Shown: positions 44,470 to 57,536, counted from the stretch's first letter. The stretch is DNA of 64,000 bases from Prostheceraeus crozeri (GCA_907163375.1 CAJQUW010003071.1:1-64000), one strand, 5' to 3'. Translations and numbers: made by a program. The notes: a model not told the origin generated them from the sequence alone.

Positions 44470-44645
44470 ATGAAAGTAAAACCCATCGAATTGCTAATTT
44501 AACAAACATTAAATCTCCAAGGCTGTCATGAAAATCTGTGAAATACCATCCCGGTGGGAAATGAACCTGCGGCCCGCCTTCGGCTCGATGGTGGCCATCG
44601 GGGAACTTTCGGCCACTTACAATGTGCATCAAGAACATTCACAAG
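44470..44645 (-). repeat. Possible tRNA-derived SINE
   Basis: On the minus strand, AGTGGCCGAAAGTTCC and, about 45 bases on, GGTTCATTTCCCACCGGGA resemble A and B boxes of a tRNA-like head, followed by unrelated sequence. A second copy would be needed to confirm it; none is seen in the window. Confidence 0.3.
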
Positions 44646-45228
44646 CTAAAACATGATCATTTTTTATCGAAATATGTACAATAGTGAATCAAAAAGACAT
44701 GATAAATGAGTTTCGGCTGACTTTCGGCCAACAAGTTATTGGCCATACTATCTGTGTAGCTTTCGAATTGGCCGACAGTTTCCGGAAAATTAATGATATT
44801 TGTATTCAACTATTAATTTCAGAATATAGATGTTGCTTGAAGAGACACACATGCGATTTATTGAATCAGAAAGAGAATTTCACATTTTTCAATGAAAAAT
44901 ATTCATATAATAGTCGGTTTTGACACCCGTCGTAAGTTCATTAATTTGACCCCAATATATATTATTTAAGTGACACAAATTCATGCAGATATATTAATGG
45001 GACAATGTATTTCATTTATGATGCATATGGCTCAGATTTCATATGAATTATGAACGGAATCACCAGCAATGGTAATATAATTGCACTGCAAAATTGTCAA
45101 AAAAAATTGAAACTTTCATTTCTTTAACTGAGGTAAAAATATGTTAAGGTACACACTGCGCTTAACTTGAAAAATTCACGTGTCCTCCTTTCTTATTTTT
45201 CTATCTGCTATTTCTTATCGTTGATATT
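44646..45228. other. No gene recognised
   Basis: AT-rich, nothing supported. Confidence 0.4.
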
Positions 45229-45298
45229 ATGTCTTCGGGCAGTAATCGTAGAAGGCGAGCGCGCTTGGCGACGGATAAACTTCTCGGTGACATTTCAG
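45229..45298 (+). CDS. Candidate first exon (MSSGSNRRRRARLATDKLLG...)
   Basis: An ATG opens a 70-base stretch coding for a basic, Ser/Arg-rich peptide and ends at a good donor (TTCAG|GTGATG) in phase 1. The next clear exon downstream on this strand, at 54,099, begins in the matching phase after a TTTTTTCAG acceptor. This makes it a candidate 5' exon of the CACTA-like gene across an 8.8-kb transposon-filled intron. The evidence is only phase and splice-site fit, so it could be coincidence. Confidence 0.25.
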
Positions 45299-46458
45299 GT
45301 GATGTAATTAACCTGTGTTTTGTGGGTGTTGACAAGTATTTCGATGGAGTGATAAGTCTGCTCTCATGATCTTCGATTTCAGAAAATCGTGGAGGTCGTC
45401 AATAGATCTTGTAGTCACCTCAATGTGATGAAGTTCTGTAAAGAAGCGGAGCATAATTATATAGTTAGTTCTACTGAAAGTTCTTCTCGAGAAATCGCCG
45501 AGAAGAATAATGAATTGAGTATTTCAGACATGGCATATTAATCATTCGCTTTATGAAATGTCAAAAGTTAATCGGTTAATAAGTTAATAAAGGTTAATAC
45601 TGAAATACTGTTAATAACTGAAAACTTTGAGTTTCTTTTACCTAAGTGGGAATTTCTCCACTTTGGTCCATCTGGATTCTGGGTAGCATGTGAGAATTTT
45701 CTCGATCGCTAGGATATGTGATTTACGTTTTATTTTTCCACCTCCTAATTTTTGGGGGTTTTTTGTCATAACTTAGTTAAACGTACGTAGGACTGACTTC
45801 TGCCTCCCTGATTCTGCACCTTCGTATTTGTAAGGAACTCCACATCGAGCCTTGAATGACGAAAAGTGGCATGTAGGTTAATTTCATTTAAGAGTGCAAG
45901 ATTGTCTGCTCTGTCGACACGCTGAACTTCCTACTTGAAATATGGTTTCCACAAAGTCCGTTATAAAATTGTTTTTGACTCTCTCGGACTGCAAATGGAC
46001 ATGGGTGCCTTAAGAAATCAAATAGGCGTCATAGAAGCGAAAATATCCGAATTTTCCTCAGCTTCATGACTGAAGGTCTATTCAATGACGTTTATGGCGC
46101 AGACCAATATTCAACAATTCCAGTAAATTCTTTGTTTGATCGAAGGGAGATTTATCTTCTCCATGACTGACATAAATGCTACTTGAGTGCTGTTTATTCG
46201 GTTGAAGAATTCGAAATTCGACTGCCATTGATCGATTCCCAGACATTTTAAAGAAAATCATGACTCCTCTTGTTTAAAAATAATCGAAATCTTGGAAATT
46301 ACTAAATTTCAATTCACTAGTAGAAACAGCGAAGCATCAAGAGAATAATCAAAAACAAACGAATTCCAAAAAAAAACAGCATCTTTGTCCTCTTTTTTGC
46401 CCATTTTGCACTTCTAAGTTTATCCTCCTATCTTTACATGCTTAGTTCCTGTGACACC
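45299..46458. other. No gene recognised
   Basis: No conserved frame, terminus or repeat that I can support. Confidence 0.4.
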
Positions 46459-46630
46459 ATGTTGCAGCTATGGCCCACTCAAAGTCCAGATTTCTGTTAT
46501 CGAGAACGTCCGGCAGATTTTGAAGAAAAGGATTTTTCAAAGGAGTCCAGTGACTCCAGAGGACCTTAGGAGAGAAGCTGTTGAAGAATGGAACAACATT
46601 TCGCGAGAAATAATTAGATCGCAAGGATAG
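46459..46630 (+). pseudogene. Tc1/mariner transposase C-terminal remnant
   Basis: Frames code for WPTQSPDF and then, in another frame, IENVRQILKKRIFQRSPVTP, EDLRREAVEEWNNISREIIR and a stop. This matches the Tc1 consensus WPAQSPDLNPIENLW...LK...EEWNNIP. A frameshift separates the two pieces near 46,490, and nothing of the catalytic domain upstream is recognisable. Old, truncated copy. Confidence 0.75.
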
Positions 46631-46962
46631 TGAATGCTAGAGGGTGGTCTTGCGAAATATTGAGTCGAGCAAAACTATTATAGATAACTTCTGTAAATAT
46701 GATGAATATGCCTTCTTTCACCATGTTGTCTCTTTCATTTGCAGTCGATATTTTATAGGCAAAAACTTTCGGACAACCAATTGTTGCGATTAATTTTGTT
46801 TTGATGCCATTTCCGTAGGTTAAAATTGAAGTAATGCACTTTCGCATTGGTAGAAGTGTATCGTGAAATAAAATTCTACAGATAGGGATGAAAGCAATGT
46901 ATGAGTGTATGATAAGCAATTAGTAATCTTCGATGCGTGGCGCAAGAACTTATGAATGGCTG

Positions 46963-47411
46963 TGTATTATAATGAAACCTTTATTTCACTGCCAACTTTA
47001 TCTTGCCTTATTCAGGAATGATTCGCATTTTAGAAATGTGAGAAAGGTTTAGAAATCTGGCTCACAGTCAGGAATGTGAGAAAACGTGAAAGAACAGTGC
47101 AAGATGTTCGAGAAAATGTGAGAAATGCAGCGTATTGAGAAAATGTGGATGCAGTTCTCTCTGAACACACAAAATACATCATATACAAACATTGTATCAG
47201 AGCTGATAGAAAAGCTTTTACATTCACCTATTTTTCATTACAGGTCATCAGCAATTCAAAGTTGATCGGCTGCAAACCCATTCATCTCCTACTTCGACTC
47301 GTTACATGGACGTGCTTGAAGCCTCAGAATCACCGGCAAGCCCAGGTAATTCAGATAGCATCACAAAATAGGATCCAATGATGAAGAAATAGGAATACTG
47401 TCATGTTCTGT
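46963..47411. repeat. 449-bp repeat, copy 1
   Basis: Identical to 50,993-51,441 apart from about one substitution (at about 47,010). It contains several AATGTGAGAAA-type words. The flanks beyond both ends differ. No inverted termini or coding sequence are evident. The nature of the repeat is unknown. Confidence 0.9.
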
Positions 47412-48180
47412 CAAATATCACTCACCGAATAACCTATATCTGAAGGGGTCTCACTGGCTAGAAAATCAAATAAGCCAAACCTTTGCAGTAGCATTAAATA
47501 TTATAAAAATGTGAAGAATCGTTTTGATTTGATCAATCTTTTAGGTATGCTGCATAGCTGCCGCAATCAAAGTAAAATACATAGGCGCTAATGTTTCTAA
47601 AATTTCTTCGAAAATGTAATTTTTTGAGACAGTTTTGCCCTCTATCAAACAGATCAAAAATCATTGAGCCTATGCTGCAGAAATGATCGTAATCCCAGAT
47701 CAGTTAATTGAGACTGAAAACCTCGTCAACTTGTGCTCTCTTGTATGATATGATAAGTCTAGCTTGTTGAATGCAAATAAATTAAGAAATTTGCTTTTTA
47801 AGAGCAACATGAGGTCGTTCAAGAATCGCACAATCGCGTTTTCGAAACTTTGAACCGCCTCCTCCGTGATCAAATATATAATTCTAATATCAAATATATA
47901 TATGTTTATATGATAACTCACATAAGTGAATAATTGAAGGGCGCAGTAATCTTGATTGCCCATGTAATAGGATAGAAATGCCCACGTTGGCAAATTTCAT
48001 GCTTAATCTTCTTTAGAAGCAGCAATTGCTGCATGTGAGAGCATTTTCCCGTCCTGACACATGATCAATGGCATTTTGGTTTATGGATCATATTTCCTCG
48101 CATTTCAGTTTACACGTCATTCATTCGCGTACTTAATTTACTTTATGCGGCATATTCATTGCTGAACTTAAACCGACCCG
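47412..48180. other. No gene recognised
   Basis: AT-rich sequence, nothing supported. Confidence 0.4.
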
Positions 48181-48332
48181 TTGGAAATTGCACGCCACAA
48201 TTTGCGATTGCACGTCGTCCTATTCAGCTCTAGAACGCTGAGTCTTGACCACTTCGTTATGTTATTGATGTATTGGGTTCTTGGTCTTCCTGTGCGACGA
48301 CTGCCAACCATGCCGCCTTGTAAAACCACACG
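48181..48332 (-). pseudogene. LINE (RTE-like) C-terminal remnant
   Basis: The minus strand codes for VVLQGGMVGSRRTGRPRTQY, then INNITKWSRLSVLELNRTT and RKLWRAISN. This matches the C-terminal GxxRRGRPRTRWxDNIxxWTGLSxxEL...DRxxWR pattern of RTE-type LINE proteins. The RT domain is absent, and a stop lies just upstream. Truncated, old copy. Confidence 0.65.
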
Positions 48333-50992
48333 TCAGTTGGCATCCTCCTTCTTCATGTGCATAATTGTGTATAATTTTTAACACATGTAACACACAGTTT
48401 GTCAATGAAAGACTTTCTATCATATTTCCAATTCGTTGAAACACGTTAAACAATTCATAGCAGCTGCAAGTATGACATGTAGTGAGTGCACGCAGTGGCA
48501 TTGAATGCTCCACAATAATTATGCGAGAATCATAGAGATTGCAGAGTCGCAGAATAGACTCAATTGATCAATTGAAACTCAAAAATTCCTGATCAACTGC
48601 AGACGTTTTGTCCTACAAGGGCTCGTCAGCTTTGCATCAATTCATCTAATGCTTGATGCTTGTGCTATTTCTATCAAGATAAATAGACAATTGAACCACA
48701 TAGTGAGTATATCAATTGAGTAGAATAGCAACTCAGCATTAATTGAAGTTTCGATTTTATTGAATGAACTCGAGTGAAGACCGGTCCCACACCACATGTG
48801 AGATGTGCAAATTTTCACACTTTTAGAGAAATTTATACGGATTTGACTGATTTTGATAGTAATACAGTAGGAATAATAGTATTTTGCATGTCTTCCGAGT
48901 CATAGCAGCCTTGGAGAGGTAGTGCTTGTTAAATTATCAATTCGATGGGTAACTATATGCTACCTTAATGATTAGCCTTATCAATAAGAGTATTCTTTTA
49001 AGCGTAGTCATATCATAAACTACCCACTAAAAGAGCAGAACGTCATAATCAAATACAGTCACCACAATTAACTTTCAAATATTTAGGTGGGTCCACAAAA
49101 TTATTCATATTCAAGAAATAAAACATGAATTTAGTAAATCATAAAATCATACCGATGAAAATGTGAACGAAAAATTTGAAATTTCAGCCAAGACTCAATA
49201 AAATCTCAACTTTTCCATGAAGACATGCATTATGATAAGCATCCAACCGCTTTGAAAACCTTTACCAAGAATTTACCGTTCACCAGCTTTTACATTCGTT
49301 ACCCACCTCAGAAAGTTCTAAGTCGTCGATAACTCTAAATTGAGATGAAAATATTTTGTCATTTTTGAAAATGAATTACAGTACATGTGCACCTTACGAA
49401 GTCACATGAAAGTCGTTTTATCATATTTATAAAACAGTTTCGACAAAAAGAACGACATAACAGCGAATCTAAAAGTGAATACACACGCGAGAAATAATAA
49501 TTCACCTTCTTATTTTTATCAGAACAATGCAAGAAGGTTATTTTTATGCAGAACATGCAGAACAATGTTAATCAGTTGCCCAAACCATTGCACTAGATGT
49601 AAGAATGATATTGTATCAACATTTCTGAGAAGAAACATGCATACATTCTCACAGATTTCCAAAATCTGTGTGTTCAAACCCGAAAAAACCAAGTTCGGGT
49701 TTTCTCGGGTTTATGATGACAGCGGCAATCCGACCCGACTTCAAACTTGTCCTACCCGAGCCCGACCCGCGTACAGAGCAGCCTGTTGTGCAGTCCTTCA
49801 GCTTGTTCAGCCATTCTAGATATTTTCAGCTAGTTAAGGCCATTTCGAGCCGTACTGACTAGCCCTTGTGAGGCGAAACTTGGCGTCAGCGGCTGATAAG
49901 GAATATTTGTGTCTAAATTGTTTAAATCTAAAGACGTCTTTTTATACTGTCTATTATAATAATTCAAGATATATGTACCTATGTTGCTCAGACATCTCGA
50001 TAGGCATCTCAGTCATGTATCAAAAACGCGAACGGCATTATAAATGCAAAGTAGGAAGGCCGGTCTGGTCAGAAATTAATTTTAATGAATTAAGTTTCCT
50101 TCCTTTGGTGAAGTCTAAGACTTATAGCCCGCATTTTCAAGCATGCTATTTAGTATGGAAAATATGATATTTCATGCTTTGATACTCAAGAACGCGTTTG
50201 GTAAGGAATGGTATATAGGCAATTTTCCTAAAAAAATGACCTGCAAGTGCATGTAATGCCAAGGCAAAATTTAAATTTACAGTGAGCATATACAGTTAGC
50301 ACATATAGCCATTAGCATATACAGCCAGCAAATACAAGTAGGGGATCATTTGCGCTCATACAGGTAAAGGAAGAGTCGAAAAACTCGTTCTCAGCAATTC
50401 GTTTAAACAATGTAAAGGGACGGACTCCAAGCGTCGATTACACACTGGACCCAATTTAGTGCGCAATTTGCGCTCACTTGCAGCAACGACTTATTTTTCA
50501 AGTTGTAAATGTGTATTTTGTACATATCGACCTCGAGATTGTGATTGTTCGCCAATATCGAATCCTAAGATCGCCAGAAGTTGTTCACACTTGCTGCATA
50601 GAGAAAATCAAATCCCAATTTTTAGCGAAGACACCGGATCCTGAGATTTCTATGTGTGGATGCTGGAGTTAGAGACACTGTATTGATTATCTTCAGTTTC
50701 GACAAAGAGCGGAGGTTTCTGAATCGGGATTGGCAAAATGTAAGATTTTTGCATTGGTATTTTAAATCTTTTTCTTAAAACCATCTGAGACCATTTTCAG
50801 TGCGCAGTGACAGAAGCTTCTGTCATCTAATGGTCGACGCTATCTTTTAACAACTACTTTTTCGGAATCAAATTTACTGTGCTTCAATGCGGCCATGTGA
50901 GAAGTATATTTTCGAGTTATAGTGCGGCGTTGTCTTTTTCCGATCCCAGTTCCTTTCGGGAATGAATTTCACCAAATTATACCCTCAGAGGT
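48333..50992. other. No gene recognised
   Basis: AT-rich. Around 49,670-49,760 there are CCCGA/TCGGG words (TTCGGGTTTTCTCGGGTTT, ACCCGAGCCCGACCCGCG) that look like one end of a DNA transposon, but no partner end could be matched. A short imperfect repeat of CATATACAGyyAGCA lies at about 50,286-50,335. Confidence 0.4.
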
Positions 50993-51441
50993 TGTATTAT
51001 AATGAAACCTTTATTTCACTGCCAACTTTATCTTGCCTAATTCAGGAATGATTCGCATTTTAGAAATGTGAGAAAGGTTTAGAAATCTGGCTCACAGTCA
51101 GGAATGTGAGAAAACGTGAAAGAACAGTGCAAGATGTTCGAGAAAATGTGAGAAATGCAGCGTATTGAGAAAATGTGGATGCAGTTCTCTCTGAACACAC
51201 AAAATACATCATATACAAACATTGTATCAGAGCTGATAGAAAAGCTTTTACATTCACCTATTTTTCATTACAGGTCATCAGCAATTCAAAGTTGATCGGC
51301 TGCAAACCCATTCATCTCCTACTTCGACTCGTTACATGGACGTGCTTGAAGCCTCAGAATCACCGGCAAGCCCAGGTAATTCAGATAGCATCACAAAATA
51401 GGATCCAATGATGAAGAAATAGGAATACTGTCATGTTCTGT
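50993..51441. repeat. 449-bp repeat, copy 2
   Basis: Direct copy of 46,963-47,411, 4,030 bp downstream and in the same orientation. Confidence 0.9.
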
Positions 51442-52994
51442 TAAATGTCGCATTCGAAAAGTTGTAAAGTTTAATGATGCAGTGCAAGCACACCGTTTTC
51501 TCGGTGAAAACGGTCAAAAGTGTGGCTGCAGCAAAACAAATTGCAGTGTCTTCCTACATTTTGTTCAAACATTTTTGGTCTTAAATGAGACACTGATATT
51601 TTTAAAGCAAATGCCCGAGTTTTTCATCAAAATAAGATCTGTTTCATTTTCAAGTTCGTGAAGCGAATGAATTGCTAAATTGTTTGGGTTTTTGTAATTT
51701 GTATGTGCGACATTTTTATGGTTGTCGAACCTATCATCAACTGTTGGACTTATTTGAATATGTATCAGAAAAACATTTCCAAAAGATTGATAAACTACAG
51801 TCATGGTTTAGTAAATTTGTTTCTTGTTTCTCATGCATCTTCATTTCATCACCGGACCAGAGTATAGGTTCCTTTATTTTGAACGTAGCAGCACTGAATT
51901 TTACCGTCAAATCTTCTAATCTCATTCAATATCTGTTTTTCGCCCACGTGGTCTCCGGCGTATAATAGAACAGATAAATCCCAGAAGGCGACTAGCGAAG
52001 GATTGGTACACTGGAATTAGTCGGTATTTGAATCTGTGTAGTGTGGTGCTTACTTTACTGAATCGAGGATTTAAGCTAGTTGGGTCCTGTTATCATGACC
52101 AGAGATCATTTTTAGAGATGCTACGACTTCCTGTATTGAGGGATAGGTGGTTTTCAGAGACAACCCTCTGTTTGAGGGTTCGAAGGTTGCACAATTAGCA
52201 TGGAATTTTGCAGAGAAATAGCATTTTCAAAAGCTAACGTCAGCTCCAATCTTAGCAACTATTCATTAACTTCTTTAGTCAAACTTAGAGAAACTAAAAG
52301 TTTCGTACTGACTGAAATTATATTCTGAATTCTCTTTAATTTATTCGAACTTTCCGGGAATCATTTTCAACCACATGTTCTATAGTGAGGTTTTGTTAAT
52401 GACGGAAAATTTATTCGGTACGTGACGATAATTTCCAGTCCATCACTTGTCTGACTGTTTTTCTTACAGAAATCCCACTTTTTCTGAACCCGACCCACCC
52501 TGCTTCTAACTTAGCTAAGTGACAGAAAGTCCTGAAAAATATTGTTTGACCTTATCATATTCTCCATATACATGTATTGAACTAAGACATAGACAAGACA
52601 TGAATATTTTAATCATAATTTTTCAGTTGACCATCTGTACTTTCTTCTGATACCTACATTTTGTATTTTTTGACATGATCTGAAACGAAGCGCTGATTTT
52701 ATTCATAATTTCATTTTTCTCTTGCCAAACTGCTTCTCGTTCGCTTTGGTTACTGAAGTACATTACTGTCAAGACTACATATGCTGTATTTATTTATTAA
52801 CATTCACACTCTGCATCTGTAGATTCTTAGTTTTAGTTGCGAAACCAATGCCCTATTTTTAATGTGTCATAAGATCTATGTACCTATGTCAATTTAACAT
52901 TAACACATTAATCGCACTTCATTTCGTAGTGTTTTGTTAAATATTCTTTGAATCTATATAATCGTTTTGAGAGAATTTGGATTTTAACAGTATT
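51442..52994. other. No gene recognised
   Basis: AT-rich, with an open frame at 51,672-51,965 that has no recognisable motif. Nothing else supported. Confidence 0.4.
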
Positions 52995-53002
52995 GTTGAA
53001 GC

Positions 53003-53834
53003 TAGGGGTGCACCGAACGTTCGGTTCGGCCGAACCCCGGTTTTCGTGATGTTTCGGTACTTCGGCTAAACCTGGTCCGAGGTTCGGCCGAACTACCGAA
53101 CCTTATTGTATCAACTGAAATTTTTCTGTCCTGAATATTTTTCTTCGGGGTTTATTCTATCCAAGAATTTACAATCTTGATTTATTACATTCCATCACTT
53201 ACAGGCTTGAGTTAATTTTTTGAATCTCGGAGAGTATTAGGTTCGGAATTTTGATTTAAGTAGTTTTGTACTCAATCATTTACAGACGACTGAAGCGTTG
53301 GCCTGCGATAGAGTGAAACCTAGAGGCAAGAAAAGGAACGTTGAAACTGCATTAACATGTATTGGAAACATAAATTGAATTGACAAAACGAATAACGGTC
53401 ACGAACGAAGTTCATTGTGTGTTCTGATGTAAAAACACCATCTCGCCCGTAGATGGAAGCAGGCGGGAGCGGCGGTCCTCCCAAATCGTTCCCGCCTCCG
53501 AAAACATTCTTTCTGAGTACACCAATGAGCACAGACTGGAGAGATGCTTCCACAGTCTTCACTCTATCATTACTACTGTGTCACACGTCACTTAGTCATC
53601 GGCTTTGCGTTGCTGAATATTGTAATCCAATCGTGCGAAATTTAAAAGCATGATTATGTATTTTCGACTTAGCAATTCGTATGATAATAATAGGTACAGT
53701 TGCCCATGGAATGTCTAGAGAAGATGGTTCATGCATTATTTCGAGATACTCAGAAGAAAATGTCAATAGGCTCGGCCGGTTCTGTTCGGCCAGGTTCGGC
53801 CGAATATCAAAAATCGAGGTTCGGTGCACTTATG
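53003..53834. mobile_element. hAT-like non-autonomous element, 832 bp
   Basis: The left end TAGGGGTGCACCGAAC and the right end GTTCGGTGCACTTATG are imperfect inverted repeats. They are flanked by GTTGAAGC (52,995-53,002) and GTTGAAAC (53,835-53,842), an 8-bp duplication with one mismatch, as expected of hAT. Subterminal regions are filled with TTCGGCCGAAC palindromes at both ends. There is no transposase. A GC-rich internal stretch (GGCGGGAGCGGCGGTCCTCC) lies at about 53,462. Confidence 0.75.
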
Positions 53835-55296
53835 GTTGAAACCATTTATTTCGATGTCTAATATTGCTATGTATATTAACTTAGCCTTTCTGCTCTCATT
53901 ATTTGCAAGTGTATGATTTTTATTCAAAATGCAATAAACGATTTCTTGTTATGTCTTGTCTTAGATATTCTGGTGATAATTCTAGAGGTAGGCTGCTCCT
54001 AGCAACCATTGCTAGTGCCCCAATAGTATAAATATACTCGTACTTAGAGACTGAAAAATATCTGTTTAACTGTCTAAAACAATGACGAATTTTTTCAGAT
54101 GTCGGTGGCATGGTGATCAATGACCCAGACGATTCGGGTTCATCAAGTTCAGAGACGGAAGAAAGTGACGACCTTGTTTCTCCGGATGTATCTGATTGCG
54201 AGATAGATGATTGCCCCACAACTCTAGCAGATGATTTACTCGAACTTTATAATCGACATAATATTTCCAGAACAGCAATGCAATCTCTGTTGGACACCCT
54301 GAACAAGCACAATATGTCCGGTGTCCCCAAATCAGTTTACCTTCTGCGAAAGTATGGTCCTCAACGACGGCAAGTTACTGCTCAGGAATTGGAGTCAGGA
54401 TTATTTTCCTATTTGGGGATAAAAGAAAACTTGAAGCTGTTCCTTGAACGGAAGTATGCTCTTGATGAACTGCCAGGTCTTAGTAACACCAGTGAACTTG
54501 TGCTACAAGTGAAAATCAATATAGATGGTCTTCCTCTTTATCGGAGCTCATCAACTGTACTATGGCCGATACTTATGTCCTTCGGAAGTGATCGAAAACC
54601 TTTCCCGATCGCCATTCATCTTGGCAAACATAAGCCTATGCTGGAACCATTTCTGACTGACTTGGTGGAAGAAATCAAAGAGCTGAGAATTGTGGGAATG
54701 AAATTTAACAACAGTTTAGTTAAAATTGGTGAAATAGCTTTCGTTTGTGATGCTCCAGCAAGAGCCTTCTTACAAGGTGTTCTTGGACACTCATCTAAGA
54801 AGGGATGTTGCTACTGCAATTCTGAGGGCATGTTTAAGACTGATCGAGTTGTTTATATGGTGAAAGTTGGTCAACCACGCACTGATGAACGTTATCTGCA
54901 AATGGAAGAGAACAATCAACTGAGCGTTTCGCTACTTAGTGCCGTTGTGGGCACTAATTGAAATCCCATTTCCCAGTCGACGAATTACACTGCATCTATT
55001 TGGGAGTATTCCGTCGAATGTGTCATTTTTATTTCTCTAAAGTGAAGAATATGTATATTCAATGCAGAGTTAGGAGGAAAGAGATAATGTTGCTGTCGCA
55101 CGATATTACTGAATACAGAAAGTTCACTCCTAGTGAATTTCAGAGACAATTGAGACCAATCCAGGAAAACCTTGTTCACTACAAAGGAATTGAATTTCGA
55201 TCCCTACTACTATATTTTGGTCCATTTTTGTTCAAAAAGTATCTGACCAAGCATGCATATGATCATTTCATGTTACTTCATTTTGCATGTTATGTA

Positions 55297-57536
55297 CAGT
55301 ATAATCCCGTTATAACGTACACCGGATATAACGTACACTCGGTTATAACGGACACATAAAATATTCCCGACAAAATTTCCTATCTGACCCATATTAAAAC
55401 ACCTTGGTTATAGCGTACAGGGCTATAACGTACAATTGGATATAACGGACACAAATTTCACTCCGATGGAAATTTAACGTACAAGTCCGCTTGTACTTAT
55501 CTCATAGTTCCTGACAGTAGTAGATTTTCTCAGCAATATTTCTTTGTAGAAGTGTTAGAAGTACAACCAACCAATGAAATTCTCGCCAGAAAATTTGAAA
55601 TTATCGAGAGATTCGCCATGTTGATATCAGAGCAAACTTTTATATCTCAGCGTTCAAGCATGTCTCGCAAGCGTCAATCACTCTCTTTTGAAATGAAAAG
55701 GTCCATCTGTGAGCAGATAGAAAAGAAGTCGAAGACTCAAGCGGAGCTAGCCCGATGCTACGGCTTGTCGAGAGCAACAATAAACACGATATGGTCGCAA
55801 CGGGAAAAGTACAAAACGAGCTGTTTCAGTGATAAAACGAAGAAAATGCGGAAAGGAATCTATGAAGATGTTGAACAGGCGCTAATGACATGGCTTATAT
55901 ACAAGCATGATCTTTGGGTGCACCGGTAACGGGACCGCTGCTCAAGGAGAAGGCCAATCAATTAGCTGCACAACTCGGACAAACTGACTTCAAGTGCAGT
56001 GACGGGTGGTTTGACAGATTCAAGGCCCGACATGATATGACTTTTCGAATCGTCAGTGCAGAATCAAACGATGCTCCACAAGCTGCTATTGATGACTGGC
56101 AGAAGAAATTGCCTCCGATCCTGGCTGGCTTTGATCCATGCGATGTTTTCAACGCAGACGAAACGGCCCTTTTCTTTCAACTGCTTCCAAGTAAAACTTT
56201 TACCTACAAAGGTGATCCATGCCATGGAGGGAAAAATAGCAAGCAACGTTTGACTCTGATGATTGGCACAAACATGGATGGATCTGAGAAACTCCCCATT
56301 TTGGCTATAGGAAAGTCAGCCAAGCCTCGTTGTTTTCAAAACGTCAAAAAGCTGCCAGTGACTTACCGAAACAATAAGAAGGCATGGATGACGAGCACGT
56401 TATTCCGAGAATGGATTGAGAATCTTGACAATTACTTCGGCAAGAAAAAGCGGCGCATTCTACTCATCGTTGACAATTGTTCCTCGCATGATCCTGCTCT
56501 TTCTACTTCCCTGAAGAACATTGATCTCAAATTTCTACCCCCAAATTGCACAAGTCACCTCCAGCCATGTGACCTTGGCATCATAAAAAATCTGAAAGTT
56601 CATTACCGACGTCGTCTTTCACGGAAACTATTGGAGGCCATCGAAAACAATGAAGCGGACAATTTCCATGTGGACATTCTTCAGTGTTTGCGGTGGATCC
56701 GAACTGTGTGGGAAAATGAAGTAAGTCAGACAACGATAGCTAACTGCTTCCACAAAGCTGGATTCACTAGGGAGAAGGAAGTTGAAGAAATCAATGTAGA
56801 CCCTCTTGAAGCTGAGGATGCTTTAAGAGATCTTGGAGACATTTTCGAACGCATGCGTAGCTTTGACTTTGTGGTTTCTGGCTCCGCCGAAGACTTCGCC
56901 AGTGCTGATGACATTGTCTACACGACTCAAGCGCTGTCTGACAGAGAGATAGCGCGAAGTATAAGAAACGATCAGGATATGTGTGAGTCCAGCAGTGATG
57001 AAGACGAAGTAAGTGCATCTTTGCCACCACCGACTTCGACTGAAGCGAAGGAAGCAATTTCTACTCTTCAGCGCTACCTTGAGTTCGCTGGAGCTAGTGA
57101 CGAATTATTCCTATCATTAAGCAAAGTAGACAGCTACGTACATCATTTGGCACACAAAAAGCAGACTCTTGTAACTTCCTTCTTTAAACCACTGTGAATA
57201 TTTAGCTATAAGAGGCTAAAGCCTAGCCAAAGTTTGCATATGAAGTTGATTATGACACCTGTAATTTGTAGACCTATTTGCAATTTGTGCTGCCAGTGAT
57301 TTGCTATGACTTATGCTTTAAGATTATGATTTATATGCATGTCTCTAATAATGATTATTTAAGTGTTTTCTGTGTCAAATTACTTGTTCTGATCATGCCA
57401 CATCAAAAAGTAAGTGTATAGAGGCAGTCTAGATAACAAAATATGGGAAAATGCCTTACCCTGGATATAACGTACATCGGATATAACGGACATTTTTTTT
57501 ATTCCCGTGAGTGTACGTTATAGCGGGATTATACTG
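55297..57536 (+). mobile_element. Tigger (pogo) DNA transposon, 2,240 bp
   Basis: Inverted ends CAGTATAATCCCGTTATAACG / CGCTATAACGGGATTATACTG-type, flanked by TA at 55,295-55,296 and 57,537-57,538. Subterminal regions repeat GGATATAACGTACA / GGTTATAACGGACA. It contains one transposase gene and is structurally complete. It sits inside an exon of a transposase-derived gene, a clear nested insertion. Confidence 0.92.
55660..57197 (+). pseudogene. Tigger/pogo transposase (one frameshift)
   Basis: MSRKRQSLSFEMKRSICEQI begins a CENP-B-type HTH (residues ~1-60, ...YGLSRATINTIWSQREKY), followed by a Tc5-type HTH (VTGPLLKEKANQLA ... SDGWFDRFKARHDM). The DDE_1 catalytic core has FNADETALFF (first Asp), LLIVDNCSSHD (second Asp) and LQPCDLGIIKNLK (third Asp). 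The C-terminal tail is acidic and ends FFKPL. The frame changes near 55,910-55,930, between KHDL and APVTGPLL. This single frameshift is the only defect I see, so the copy is fairly young. All three catalytic aspartates are present. Confidence 0.9.

Noticed and set aside
49670-49760. TCGGGTTTTCTCGGGTTT/ACCCGAGCCCGACCCG cluster as a hAT terminus
   Set aside because: A possible partner near 52,485 (AACCCGACCCACC) is too short, and I found no matching target duplications.
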